Assembly: GCA_030849075.1 (NCBI GenBank)
Contig: JASAOO010003145.1
Span: 1 to 24,886, forward strand
Length of the DNA stretch: 24,886 bases
Direction: 5' to 3'
DNA from: Zelonia costaricensis
Lineage: Eukaryota; Euglenozoa; Kinetoplastea; Trypanosomatida; Trypanosomatidae
In this document: piece by piece, positions 9,121 to 17,379 of the stretch
Position numbering within the stretch: the first letter of the stretch is position 1
Layout of the letters: each line of letters starts with the position of its first letter
The notes under the pieces: model-generated
Told to the model about the DNA's origin: nothing
The model's database searches: none
The model's input: the letters and a program-made list of their open reading frames with translations, nothing else
Program-made: the position numbers and the translations under genes

Positions 9121-9457
9121 CGTCCCGTCGCGGTGCGCGCCTCCTCTCCCCCCTCCTGACTCGTGCACGCGCTCTTCTGTCCCACTCACATCACTACGGC
9201 GCTCTCTTGGCCTTCTTGCATACCCTCCGCCTTGCCCCTGCCGCACCGCCGACAAGTGAAAAAGAGAAAAAAAACGTCAGTGCCAGGCGGCACCGCCCTC
9301 ACACCAGCATCCAGGAGGAGATCAGCCCCCCCCCCCTCGCCCCTCGCCTCACCCTCTGATTGCACTTCGGGAGCTTTGAGATTCCCTCCTAGGTGCCTCC
9401 ACGCTTTCCTTTGCTCAGTCTACCGTCCCCTGCTGGCGCGCCCGCGCGCGTGGCCGC

Positions 9458-11404
9458 ATGCCAGGCTCCACTGCCTCGCCGCAGGACGCCTGCGTCCTTG
9501 GGACGCTGCCGGAGGAGCTGAAGCGCGCCATCGCATCGGCACCCGGCAGTAGCAGCAGCAGCACCAGCCGCTTCACCGCCTACCTCAGCACTACCCTGCC
9601 AAATGAAGGCGAAGGTACGGGTGCGCACCTCGCCCGCTGCGCCGCTATGTCGCCTACCTCGCCCCGCTTCGCCGTCTTCAGTGACACGGTAGGCCGGCGC
9701 CGCTGGACGGTGGAGCTGTGCGCGGCAGACACGCCGGACAAGGCGGGGGCACTGGCAGGTGCGTGGCAGACCAACGCGGCGCGCGCGACCGTGCTGGGCA
9801 TGGACGTCGCGGCAGCCACTCCGCCGGCAGCACCAGGCAGCGTGGCGATCACGACGGCCCGCTACTGCATGCTGGCCAGCACGTGGAGGCAGACGCCGCT
9901 TCCAGCGTCGCCGCCAACGACTCAACGGGCGGTGGGCAGCAGCGCGATGGCGCCACCGCACAAGACATCGAGAGACGCCACCGACAGTGCGGCCATCCCG
10001 ACGGGCGAAGCGCGCAACACCACCACCACCACCACCGCCCCTGCACCATCCCCTTCATCTTCAGCGGCCCAGACAACGACCAACACGGCCGCGTCGCGCG
10101 CCGCTTCGGCCTCACCCCTGCACGGGGCGTCGCTGCAGGACCTCGTTCAGGAGCACGCGGCCCTTGTGCGTCGTCTTGTGCTGGCACTCGCACCGCAGCG
10201 ACAGTCGGCTGCGCAGGTGATGCGGACTGTATGCACGACGGCAAGTACCGAGGGCGTCGGTGCCGGCACCGGCGCGGAGGCGCCTCGCGTGTGCGAGGTG
10301 GACGCCGCCGGCGCCGCCACCGCCGCCGATGCGCACAACGCAGGAGCCACGCGGCAGTACAGCGAGGCGGATGTCGCGGCGGTGATTGCGGTGCTCACGA
10401 CGCCGTACCCCCGCCAACCGCAGCTGCGGGAGTTGCGCAGCGAGGGGTTTCTTCTCATCGACGTGGACGGCTTTGCCGATGGCGCAGCGCGGCACAAGGC
10501 GGTCAACCGCGCCTACCCAGCGCTAGCCCTGCACTGGCCCTCGTCCGCGCGGCTGATGGACACGATGGAGCGCTATGTGGATCGCGATGTCGTGCTGGAG
10601 ACTCGCAAGCGCCACCCTGAGCTGATGCAGACGCCGCCGTCAGGACGGGCGGCGGACCGGCATAAGCGCGCCCGCTCGTCGTCGTCGGCGTCGTCTGGGA
10701 CCTCCTCCCGCGCAGCCTCGGAGGAGGCAGCGGAGAGAACGGCAATGGCCGCCTCGGCACACGCGGGCACGCTCAAGACGACTGCACCCCGAGCAGGCAA
10801 GGACACGTCGAGCGGTCCGCTGACACGCGCAGCCTCAGCCGCATCGCCGACACCCGCACCCTCAGCATCCCCAACAGCGGCCCGTCTCTTTCACGCGCTG
10901 CGCGAGTACCCGCAGTCGCTGGAGCCGGGCGACTTGCGTGCGTGGGCCGCCAGCGCGGCGGCGCAGCAGGTGCGGGACTGCGTGGCGGCAGCGACGGCGC
11001 TCGCTGACGGGTCGCCCACTTCGGACGCACCGCAGTCCGCGGTGCCGCTCTCCATGACCACCCGCGCGGCGGCAGTGTCCACCGCTGCCTTGTCGGGGCT
11101 TTCGATTGCTAACCGCGACGATGTGGCGGTCCTGCGTGGGCAGTACGACGGACTCGCCGCGGGGGAGGCGGTGCTGGTGTCGCGGTTGCGTGCGTACGCG
11201 GAGACGGTGCAGGAGCTGCGCGGCTGGTACCGCGCGGACTTGTGCGCCCCGTCTTTCCAGTCCGAGTTGGCCGCGTGGGTTGCCGGGCAGGAGGAGTGTC
11301 GCGCGGCTCTGACGGACCTGCTCAACCGCGTCCACGTTCTTCGCTACCGGCTGGAGCGCGACCTGTCGGACTTCCTTCACCTCCACGCGCTCGGCGTCGT
11401 GTAG
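9458..11404 (+). CDS. Hypothetical protein; probable divergent ELL-type transcription elongation factor
   Basis: 648 residues, not obviously annotated. Read by pattern, it has the order of parts of ELL, the RNA polymerase II elongation factor of super/little elongation complexes. Residues 1-170 form a compact alpha/beta-looking region. Residues about 235-380 resemble the ELL winged helix: LVRRLVLALAPQRQ helix, SEADVAAVIAVL helix from 302, wing EGFLLID from 329, and YPALALHWPSSARLMDTM with the Tyr-Pro/Trp-Pro signature (W360, P361). A Ser/Ala/Thr/Pro linker (about 385-470) follows. Residues about 552-644 form two charged helices, ending NRVHVLRYRLERDL, with the spacing of the OCEL (occludin/ELL) helical pair. 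A poly-Thr run (188-194) comes from a CAC repeat. Being coding is near certain: a long frame, G/C-ending codons and an ATG-free leader. The ELL assignment is inference from remembered family features. An unrelated helical nuclear protein is the alternative. Confidence 0.85.
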   Translation: MPGSTASPQDACVLGTLPEELKRAIASAPGSSSSSTSRFTAYLSTTLPNEGEGTGAHLARCAAMSPTSPRFAVFSDTVGRRRWTVELCAADTPDKAGALAGAWQTNAARATVLGMDVAAATPPAAPGSVAITTARYCMLASTWRQTPLPASPPTTQRAVGSSAMAPPHKTSRDATDSAAIPTGEARNTTTTTTAPAPSPSSSAAQTTTNTAASRAASASPLHGASLQDLVQEHAALVRRLVLALAPQRQSAAQVMRTVCTTASTEGVGAGTGAEAPRVCEVDAAGAATAADAHNAGATRQYSEADVAAVIAVLTTPYPRQPQLRELRSEGFLLIDVDGFADGAARHKAVNRAYPALALHWPSSARLMDTMERYVDRDVVLETRKRHPELMQTPPSGRAADRHKRARSSSSASSGTSSRAASEEAAERTAMAASAHAGTLKTTAPRAGKDTSSGPLTRAASAASPTPAPSASPTAARLFHALREYPQSLEPGDLRAWAASAAAQQVRDCVAAATALADGSPTSDAPQSAVPLSMTTRAAAVSTAALSGLSIANRDDVAVLRGQYDGLAAGEAVLVSRLRAYAETVQELRGWYRADLCAPSFQSELAAWVAGQEECRAALTDLLNRVHVLRYRLERDLSDFLHLHALGVV

Positions 11405-11701
11405 GCGGTGCGGGGCAGAGAAGATGGTGGTGGTGGGGGGCAAGCGGAACGCAGGCGTGATCGATCTGGCTGCGTGGCGAGTCCCTACGACGTCGCACGT
11501 GAGCGAGGTGACGGCGTGCGGTGGTGTGTGCCGCATGGGGCTCGTGTGGTCGACGTTATTGTTCTCACGCTCGCTCACGTCCACGTCCACCCAAAAGGAG
11601 AGAAGTAAGAGTAGAGGCGAAACGGAGGCCGTTGGCAACCAGAGTCTTTTCGTTGGCGGGATCAGTATGACCTTGGTACCGGTACGTGGTGTGCAGCCAC
11701 T

Positions 11702-11733
11702 GGGGCGCACACAAGTCGTGACTTGTGCCCCCC
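11702..11733. repeat. Imperfect hairpin in the ELL-like 3' UTR
   Basis: GGGG-C-GCAC-AC-AAGTC (11702-11717) pairs with GACTT-GTGC-C-CCCC (11720-11733) around a two-base turn: 13 base pairs, one C:C mismatch and one two-base bulge. A tight natural loop would open an inner pair or two. It sits about 300 bases after the stop. A 10-bp palindrome GTACCGGTAC lies just upstream (about 11677-11686). Confidence 0.6.
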
Positions 11734-11830
11734 TTACTTCCACGCATGCTGCTCTACTCTCCTGCCTTGCACCGTCTCCAACGCACCGCCATCATGCGTG
11801 CACATCCGGTGTTCCTCTATTCTGTCCAAC

Positions 11831-11857
11831 CACACATACACACACACACACACACAC
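11831..11857 (+). repeat. (CA)n microsatellite
   Basis: Dinucleotide CA repeat, interrupted once by a T, in the non-coding DNA between the ELL-like gene and the N2227 gene. Confidence 0.9.
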
Positions 11858-12074
11858 GTGCGTGGCTGTTGGCGTTTCCCCCGTCGGCAAACTCCCCACC
11901 AGCACCGTACACACACATCACCTTGGCTCTTTTGTTTTCTTGCCCTCACCACAGCCGTAGCTGCACCCAACCAGCCAACCTCCGTGACGACAGCATCAGC
12001 AGCCTCAGTAGCAGCAGCTCTCCTCACGTTCACACCTTCACAGCCCCCCCCCCTACTTCACAGTTCCCCTCCTT

Positions 12075-12099
12075 CACACACACACACACACACACACAC
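12075..12099 (+). repeat. (CA)12 microsatellite
   Basis: Uninterrupted CA repeat of about twelve units, about 470 bases upstream of the predicted splice acceptor of the N2227 gene. Confidence 0.95.
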
Positions 12100-12544
12100 C
12101 AACCTGTTGCGTAGGTCGCCTGCTTAAAGGGCAAAGAGAACTGGGCAAATCAAAGAGAAGGAAGACGAGCGGCGTCACAAGCGTCGCGGCGACTCGGGCA
12201 GCATCACCTCCCTCACACACCCGCCCCCTCTTTCTAATTGCAGGTACCCGCAGACGCACAAACGACAGCAGACGACTGAGAGGAGTCTGATCTCGTCGCG
12301 CCGTGTGCACTTGCCTCCCTTCTCGCCATCTCCACTCGCCCCCCCCTCCCCATCAGCAACCCCCGTCCCCCTCCCCCAAAAAAGGACTGAGCGCCTGCAA
12401 GAGGCAGTCGAAGACGCGAAGGGAGTTTTCGTTTTGTAAAAGGAGTAACGCAGCCGCGCACATTGGTTTTGTTTGTTTCCGTGTCAGAGGCGCACACATC
12501 CGCCTTCGCTGCCCCTACTTTTCACCCATCGAGGCAGCCGCGGC

Positions 12545-12568
12545 GATTTTTCTCTGTTTTCTTTTGAG
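12545..12568 (+). promoter_or_regulatory. Polypyrimidine tract and candidate spliced-leader acceptor for the N2227 gene
   Basis: A T/C-rich tract (12546-12565, with one G) ends in GAG, with the AG at 12567-12568. This would leave a 5' UTR of about 137 bases with no ATG before 12706. The upstream in-frame codon at 12661 is GTG, not ATG, so the start at 12706 is the first usable one. Confidence 0.6.
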
Positions 12569-12705
12569 GGGACTGCCTCTCTGCGTGGGAGTGGGCAAGT
12601 TGTCTTGCGGCGGCGATTTGGTGCGGGATTGCGGTTGCTCGTCGTGGACGGCGCGCTTTTGTGCTGCTCTCTTGCGCGCTATTGTCGCTGTCCAACTCTG
12701 GCACC

Positions 12706-14076
12706 ATGTCGGCATCCCCCGACTCGGCTGTGAACGGCAACGGTGGCGCCTCGCCGGCCCCGCCGCGCGTGGCGCCGGCCAGCAGCGGCAAACCGAACGA
12801 GGCGCCGGGTGACAAGCACCAAGGAGTCCCACCACCGCCCTACTCGGTAGAACACGTTTCCGGGCAGCACGTGCCGCTCTACCAGCCGCACAGCCCCGCC
12901 GCCGGCACCGTCATCAACCCCGACATGATCGAGGACCACATTAGCTTTCTGCGTACCGTGCGCGCGTTCCACCACTACAAGCGCCAGGCCATGGCGGCGC
13001 GCGAGATGCGGCGCACGAACTTCCGCAAGCTGCAGGACCAGCACCGCGACCTGCTCTGCATCGACCTGGACAAGATCCTGGAGAAGTACCTGGAGTGCAT
13101 CGAGGTGAACAGCACCTTTTTTGATGCCATCTGCGAGGCGAGCGAGGAGCTCTTCGACAGCTACTGGCCGGAGGGGACGACGGTGCGCATGGAGGAGGTG
13201 CCGCCGCCAACGCCGCTCGACATGGATAAGGTCTTCTCCACCCTGCGCCAGTTTGTTAGGGACTGGTCCGCCGAGGGCGTGGCGGAGCGGGACTGCGTGT
13301 ACAAGCCCATTCTGGACACCTTGGACCGGTGCTTCCCAAACCGCAGCGAGCGCGAAAACGTGCGCGTGTTGATCCCCGGCGCCGGCCTTTGCCGCCTCTC
13401 TGTCGAGCTTGCCCTGCGCGGTTTCTTCGCTCAGGCAAACGAGTTTAGCTATCACATGCTCATCGCCGGGCACTACATCCAAAACCATGTCTTCGAGTCG
13501 TGCCAGCACAAGATCTACCCGTACAGCGACAGCACCTGCAACCTGGTCAACCGCGCCGATCAGTTCGCCGAGGTGCAGATCCCGGACCTGTGCGCCTCGG
13601 AAGCGATCGACGCCCTGCGGGATCAGGGACTCGCCTTTGGCCAGCTCTCGATGGTCGCCGGCGACTTCACCGAGGTGTACGCGAAGCCGCACCAGCACAA
13701 GACGTGGTCTGTTGTGGCCACCTGCTTCTTCATTGACACGGCGCACAACATCATCGAGTACCTCGAGATCATCTACAACCTCCTCGTCCCGGGCGGGTAC
13801 TGGGTCAATGTCGGGCCGCTGCTGTACCACTTCGCCGATAGCGCCGACGACATGTCGATTGAGCTGTCGCTTGGGGAGGTGCTGACGGTAGCGCAGCGCA
13901 TCGGGTTCGCCCTGAGCGGCCCGCCGTCGTTCATCGACACGACGTACACCAACAACCAGCGTAGCATGAAGCAGCTTGTGTACCGGTGCGCCTTCTTTGT
14001 GCTGCAGCGGCCGCTGACGGACGCACGTGAGCCGGCGTCGGCAGAGGGCGACGCGGCGGAGGCGGCGTCGAGCTAG
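12706..14076 (+). CDS. N2227-like / CARNMT1-type histidine (carnosine) N-methyltransferase
   Basis: 456 residues of the N2227 family, SAM-dependent methyltransferases whose best-known members methylate the imidazole of carnosine to give anserine, and in mammals also protein histidines. After a Pro/Ala/Gly-rich N-terminal tail (about 1-60), a helical region leads into SAM motif I, LIPGAGLCRL (GAGLCRL 225-231), followed by NEFSYHML. Then CFFIDTAHN (340-348, with Asp344) and GGYWVNVGPLLYHF (363-376, with His375) match the family's most diagnostic blocks. SMKQLVYRCAFFV closes the core (Tyr426), then a short acidic/Ala tail. Two points are odd: Cys229 replaces the usual Gly of motif I, and the usual C-terminal Tyr cluster is reduced. 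The true substrate in trypanosomatids is unknown to me. I start at CACCATGTC, because the frame upstream has no ATG. The family call is secure; the substrate is not. Confidence 0.95.
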   Translation: MSASPDSAVNGNGGASPAPPRVAPASSGKPNEAPGDKHQGVPPPPYSVEHVSGQHVPLYQPHSPAAGTVINPDMIEDHISFLRTVRAFHHYKRQAMAAREMRRTNFRKLQDQHRDLLCIDLDKILEKYLECIEVNSTFFDAICEASEELFDSYWPEGTTVRMEEVPPPTPLDMDKVFSTLRQFVRDWSAEGVAERDCVYKPILDTLDRCFPNRSERENVRVLIPGAGLCRLSVELALRGFFAQANEFSYHMLIAGHYIQNHVFESCQHKIYPYSDSTCNLVNRADQFAEVQIPDLCASEAIDALRDQGLAFGQLSMVAGDFTEVYAKPHQHKTWSVVATCFFIDTAHNIIEYLEIIYNLLVPGGYWVNVGPLLYHFADSADDMSIELSLGEVLTVAQRIGFALSGPPSFIDTTYTNNQRSMKQLVYRCAFFVLQRPLTDAREPASAEGDAAEAASS

Positions 14077-14476
14077 TCGACCCTAGCGCATTGGTGTAGT
14101 GGTCTTCAGGTGTGTCGGCGTGTGCAGTCCCAAAACAAAAGTATACGTGTGCGTGTGTTTGTGTGTTTACCCGTACTCGCGGGGGTGAGGGAGGAGGGGG
14201 TGTGCGAAGGCGCAGACGTGTAAACGTGTACGCCCAGGCGCGCTCGGTCTGCTTCCTTGATCCTCTGCGGTTGCCGTTTGGAGTTGTCGTGCGTGGGTGC
14301 GTGTGAGTGCTAGTGCCGTGTTGAAATGTGCGCTTGGTGCCTGTCCGCGTTGGTGTGCATCCGGAGCGCCGCATGGGGCAGCGCGCTGGGGCCGCTGCCG
14401 GCGAAGCCGAGCGTATTCTGCGTGCCCATGCGCTTCTTGTATTGTGCTGGAGGGAGACGTTGGACTCTTGCATGTT

Positions 14477-14492
14477 TGTGTGTGTGTGTGTG
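14477..14492 (+). repeat. (TG)n microsatellite
   Basis: Pure TG repeat of eight units in the probable 3' UTR of the N2227 gene, within a wider G/T-rich stretch. Confidence 0.9.
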
Positions 14493-14950
14493 AGGGTGTG
14501 TGCGAGAACGCTGCCTGGCGCAGCCGGAGCAGAGCGGGGGAGGCTGGAGGACGTTGAGGGGGGTGAATGATCACACGGCTTCTAGAGTTACGTGTTGACG
14601 CACTTTCCCGCATCTGAATGTCTGTGTCTGCGTGTGTCTGTATATGTGTGTGCTGGCAATGTTTGTTGTACCCTCTTCTTAGTGTTTCTTCTTGTTTATT
14701 TGTGTGTCCTTCCGCCTCTGTCGCCTGGTGCTGTCTGCCTGTGTGGCCTTGCGCTTCTGTCCAACTCGTCTCCTGGTCTTTCGCTCCTCCGCTTTTTTCC
14801 CCCTTGCGACCCGTTGTCGTGACATTGCTTGACACTGCTGTGTGGTGTTGAACTTCAGTGTGACTGCGCGTGCGTGCCAGCAAAGCTCTAATGTCGGCTC
14901 ATCGACGCCATTTCACGTGGGTCTCTGTTTTATCTCGCGTGCCCGTGCAC

Positions 14951-14996
14951 GTGTTTGTGTTTGTGTGTGTGTGTGTCTGTGTGCGTCTGTGTGCGG
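14951..14996 (+). repeat. Interrupted (TG)n tract
   Basis: TG repeats broken by single T or C changes over about 45 bases, in the same 3' UTR. Its mRNA-sense strand is G/U-rich. Confidence 0.85.
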
Positions 14997-15292
14997 GCCA
15001 TGTGAAGTTGGAGAGATCCTCGCGATGCCAGGCGGTTCGCGTGCAGGGCGTGCGGTGATGCAGAGAATAGGCTCCTGGCAAACGCACGCCGACGCAGAGA
15101 CACTCACCTGTACATGCGCAGGCCCGACTATCGCGCTGTCACTGCTACGCTACATCGCCACCGCCACACGCGACAAAAAAAAGAACAAAACAAGCAACGA
15201 GCATGCACACACGCGAATGCGAGCAAAGTGACTTGTATGTGCGTACCTGTGTGTGTGTTCCTCCCCTCTCATGGCATGCTTGGTAGAAATCG

Positions 15293-15332
15293 GCGTGCGT
15301 GTGCGTGTGCGTGTGTGCGTGTGTGCGTGTGG
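15293..15332 (+). repeat. (GTGTGC)n / TG minisatellite
   Basis: A tract of alternating GTGCGTGT units (TG with regular C substitutions) about 40 bases long, the third TG-type tract after the N2227 gene. Alternating purine-pyrimidine sequence of this kind can adopt Z-DNA. Confidence 0.85.
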
Positions 15333-15869
15333 GCACTCAAACCAGCTGCACTTCCTAAGAACAACAAAAAAGAAAGAAAAACACAACTACTGACATCGCT
15401 TTGTTAAGCCCTTTGTGCAGGTGTGCGTGTGTGTGCGTCAATGAAGGCGATGCCGCTTTCTTCCTTCTCTCTGTCGCACTTGGAGTCGGGACTCCTTGGC
15501 GTGCCACGCTCACGTGTTGTCCTCTCTCTCCCTCCCCCCCCTCGGCAGCGGATGACCTTCGCAATGGAGAGTGCACCATCACCTGACACGCATGCGCACT
15601 GCCGTTCGTGCGGCTGCTGCTCTCTCTTGTTCAGAAGTGCAGCCGCCAAACGGTGTCCAGTTTGCGCGCTCTCCCTCTCACTCCTACTCGCGTCCCTATG
15701 TCACCTCCTCTGTCATGCCTCCTCCTCGATGCGGCGCCGGAACGCCTGCACACGCCCATGCACAACCTCCCGCCCCCTTCCCATCCCTGGGGTGCAATCC
15801 ACGGCCGATACGCGAGCACGAACTGCTCTTCATACGCACGTCAGCGTAATAGGAAGTCACTGCCGCCAC

Positions 15870-16450
15870 CATCGGCTGCGCGGATGTGAAGGGCTGGCGC
15901 TTAACGTAGTAGCGTGTCGCACACGCACCGCGCAGTAGCACACCTGGGACCTGCACAAGGCGCTTTCCATTCCCCCGTGCCCAAGGGCCCCGTCCCTCCG
16001 TCGCGTGTCCGGTGCGGTGGGCCTAACTCTCCTCCTCTCGGACGCCTACCACGGAGGCCGTCGTGAGAAGCGGTGCGGGTGGACTCGCATGTCTTCCCCG
16101 TGCGAAGGGGCCGCACTTGTTGGCGCAGCAGCGGCGGGCCACGCCAGTCGTCAAGCCCTCATCGCTTGCTGTGCCTTGGCGGGTACGAGCTGAGCGCTGC
16201 TCACAGGCCAGGCAACGTGGCGTAACGCATGGCACGTGCAAACCCGCAAGCACGTGACCCTCTGGGGGTCGGCAGCCTTGTCTGACCACTCAAGGGGGGG
16301 GGGACGCAAGACGACACAGAGACGTGCCCCTCTCGCGTGCGGCACTCCGCGCGCTTCTCTCCGCCGTCTCCCCGACGCGGCTCCCTTTCTACACAACGGG
16401 GCCCCTCCCCAACGACGTCACTGACGCCTCTGCCCGTACCCTTGGGCTGT
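15870..16450 (+). mobile_element. Possible SIDER-type degenerate retroposon in the 3' UTR
   Basis: A block of roughly 550-600 bases stands out from its surroundings: few microsatellites, balanced mixed sequence, no ORF. Its length and place in a 3' UTR fit Leishmania SIDER elements, short extinct retroposons that reduce mRNA stability or translation. Phrases such as GGGCTGTCAGCGCCGCTG look familiar to me from such elements, but I cannot align it to the SIDER consensus or find the 79-base signature by eye. There are no clear target-site duplications. Treat it as a hypothesis; ordinary unique 3' UTR is the alternative. Confidence 0.3.
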
Positions 16451-17253
16451 CAGCGCCGCTGTTCCCCTCTCCCCCCCCCTCCGTGAGATGCGCACGAACG
16501 TAACACATCACCAACGGTGAATATCACTCTCCCGGATTCTCACTCCGTTTCGTCTTCTTCCTTCCTTCCCTCGTTCTTCTTTTTCTGGTTCTCGGGTCAG
16601 CAGCCAGCTCTCTTCATCGCCCCTTCACCCCCCCTCCCTCGACTGTCGCCGAAACATGCAACGCAAAGAAAAAAGAAGGAGTGCACAATCGACGATGGGA
16701 GGGAGGGGGGCGGTGTGAGGTGGTGAAGAGGCGATGGGAGAGAGAAGAGAGCTGGTTGCTGACCCGAGAATCAGAAAAGGAAGAAAACACCAACGTACCA
16801 ACACATCTATGCGAACTGGACAAGGGAGTCTCTCTCGCTCGCGGCGCACTGCGGCGCTGCCATCACGCAGCAGCGCTGAGGGACTGAACGAAGAGGTGCA
16901 AACAAAAAACAACCAGCAGCGCTGCCGCTTCCAACTCGGAACCAACCGTCTCCGAGAGCCCCTCACACACTCGTCTGTCTACGCGCTGCGGACTGGCTTC
17001 AGGTGTCTTGCCCACGCCGTCCCTCTTCAGCTTGCACCTACGCAAACTACTTCCCTCCGTCTCTTCCTCTCCCCAACTCCCCCCGTTGCGCGCTGCGTTC
17101 CCCCAGCGACGCGCACACGCCCAGCGCGTCAACCCTCACAATCGCGCAGCCTTCGCCACTGTGGCAGTGCTGAAAGCGGCTTTCCACCCTGCAGGCCTTT
17201 GGGTCCCTCCGGATTGTACGACATCTCCTACGCACTCTCTCTCTCGCGCGCGA

Positions 17254-17294
17254 TTCTTCTTCTTTTTTTTTCTGTTTGCGCCTGACCGCTGCAG
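17254..17294 (+). promoter_or_regulatory. Polypyrimidine tract and spliced-leader acceptor for the EF-hand gene
   Basis: A near-continuous T/C tract (about 17254-17275, with a run of nine or more T) is followed by the first AG, in GCAG, at 17293-17294. The resulting 5' UTR of about 85 bases has no ATG before the start at 17380. This is the clearest trans-splice signal in the window. Confidence 0.7.
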
Positions 17295-17379
17295 GCAAGG
17301 TACACGTTTCCGCTGAAAACCTCCTCTCTGCCCCTCTCCACCTCTCTCGCATCCTTCCCCCACTGCGCACACGTAAACC

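Larger units (their letters stand above)
11405..12540 (+). other. Non-coding interval between the ELL-like and N2227 genes
   Basis: No supported gene lies here. It contains a hairpin (11702-11733), two CA microsatellites (11831-11857 and 12075-12099), C-runs, and pyrimidine-rich stretches. It should supply the 3' UTR of the ELL-like mRNA and the trans-splicing signals of the next gene. The open frames that cross the CA repeats encode Thr-His repeats only. Confidence 0.6.
14077..17250 (+). other. Long non-coding interval after the N2227 gene
   Basis: About 3.2 kb without a supported gene. The first 1.3 kb is G/T-rich on the mRNA strand with several TG repeats. About 15870-16450 differs in texture (mixed sequence, few simple repeats) and may be a degenerate retroposon. 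The rest is pyrimidine-rich with short A-rich patches. Open frames such as 15423-15938 show no motif and no coding-type codon bias. Presumably the N2227 3' UTR, with processing near the tract at 17254. Confidence 0.6.

Noticed and set aside
12075..12099. Regular short repeats as a possible CRISPR array
   Set aside because: These are CA or TG dinucleotide tracts without unique spacers, in a nuclear eukaryotic setting.
12661..12705. N-terminal extension of the N2227 protein starting at 12661 (hydrophobic leader-like)
   Set aside because: The codon at 12661 is GTG, not ATG. The first ATG in frame is 12706, in a good context, so the apparent signal-like leader is not expected to be translated.
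15423..15938. 171-codon open frame after the N2227 gene
   Set aside because: Cys/His/Arg/Ser-rich without spacing typical of any zinc finger, overlapped by several other frames and with poor third-position bias.
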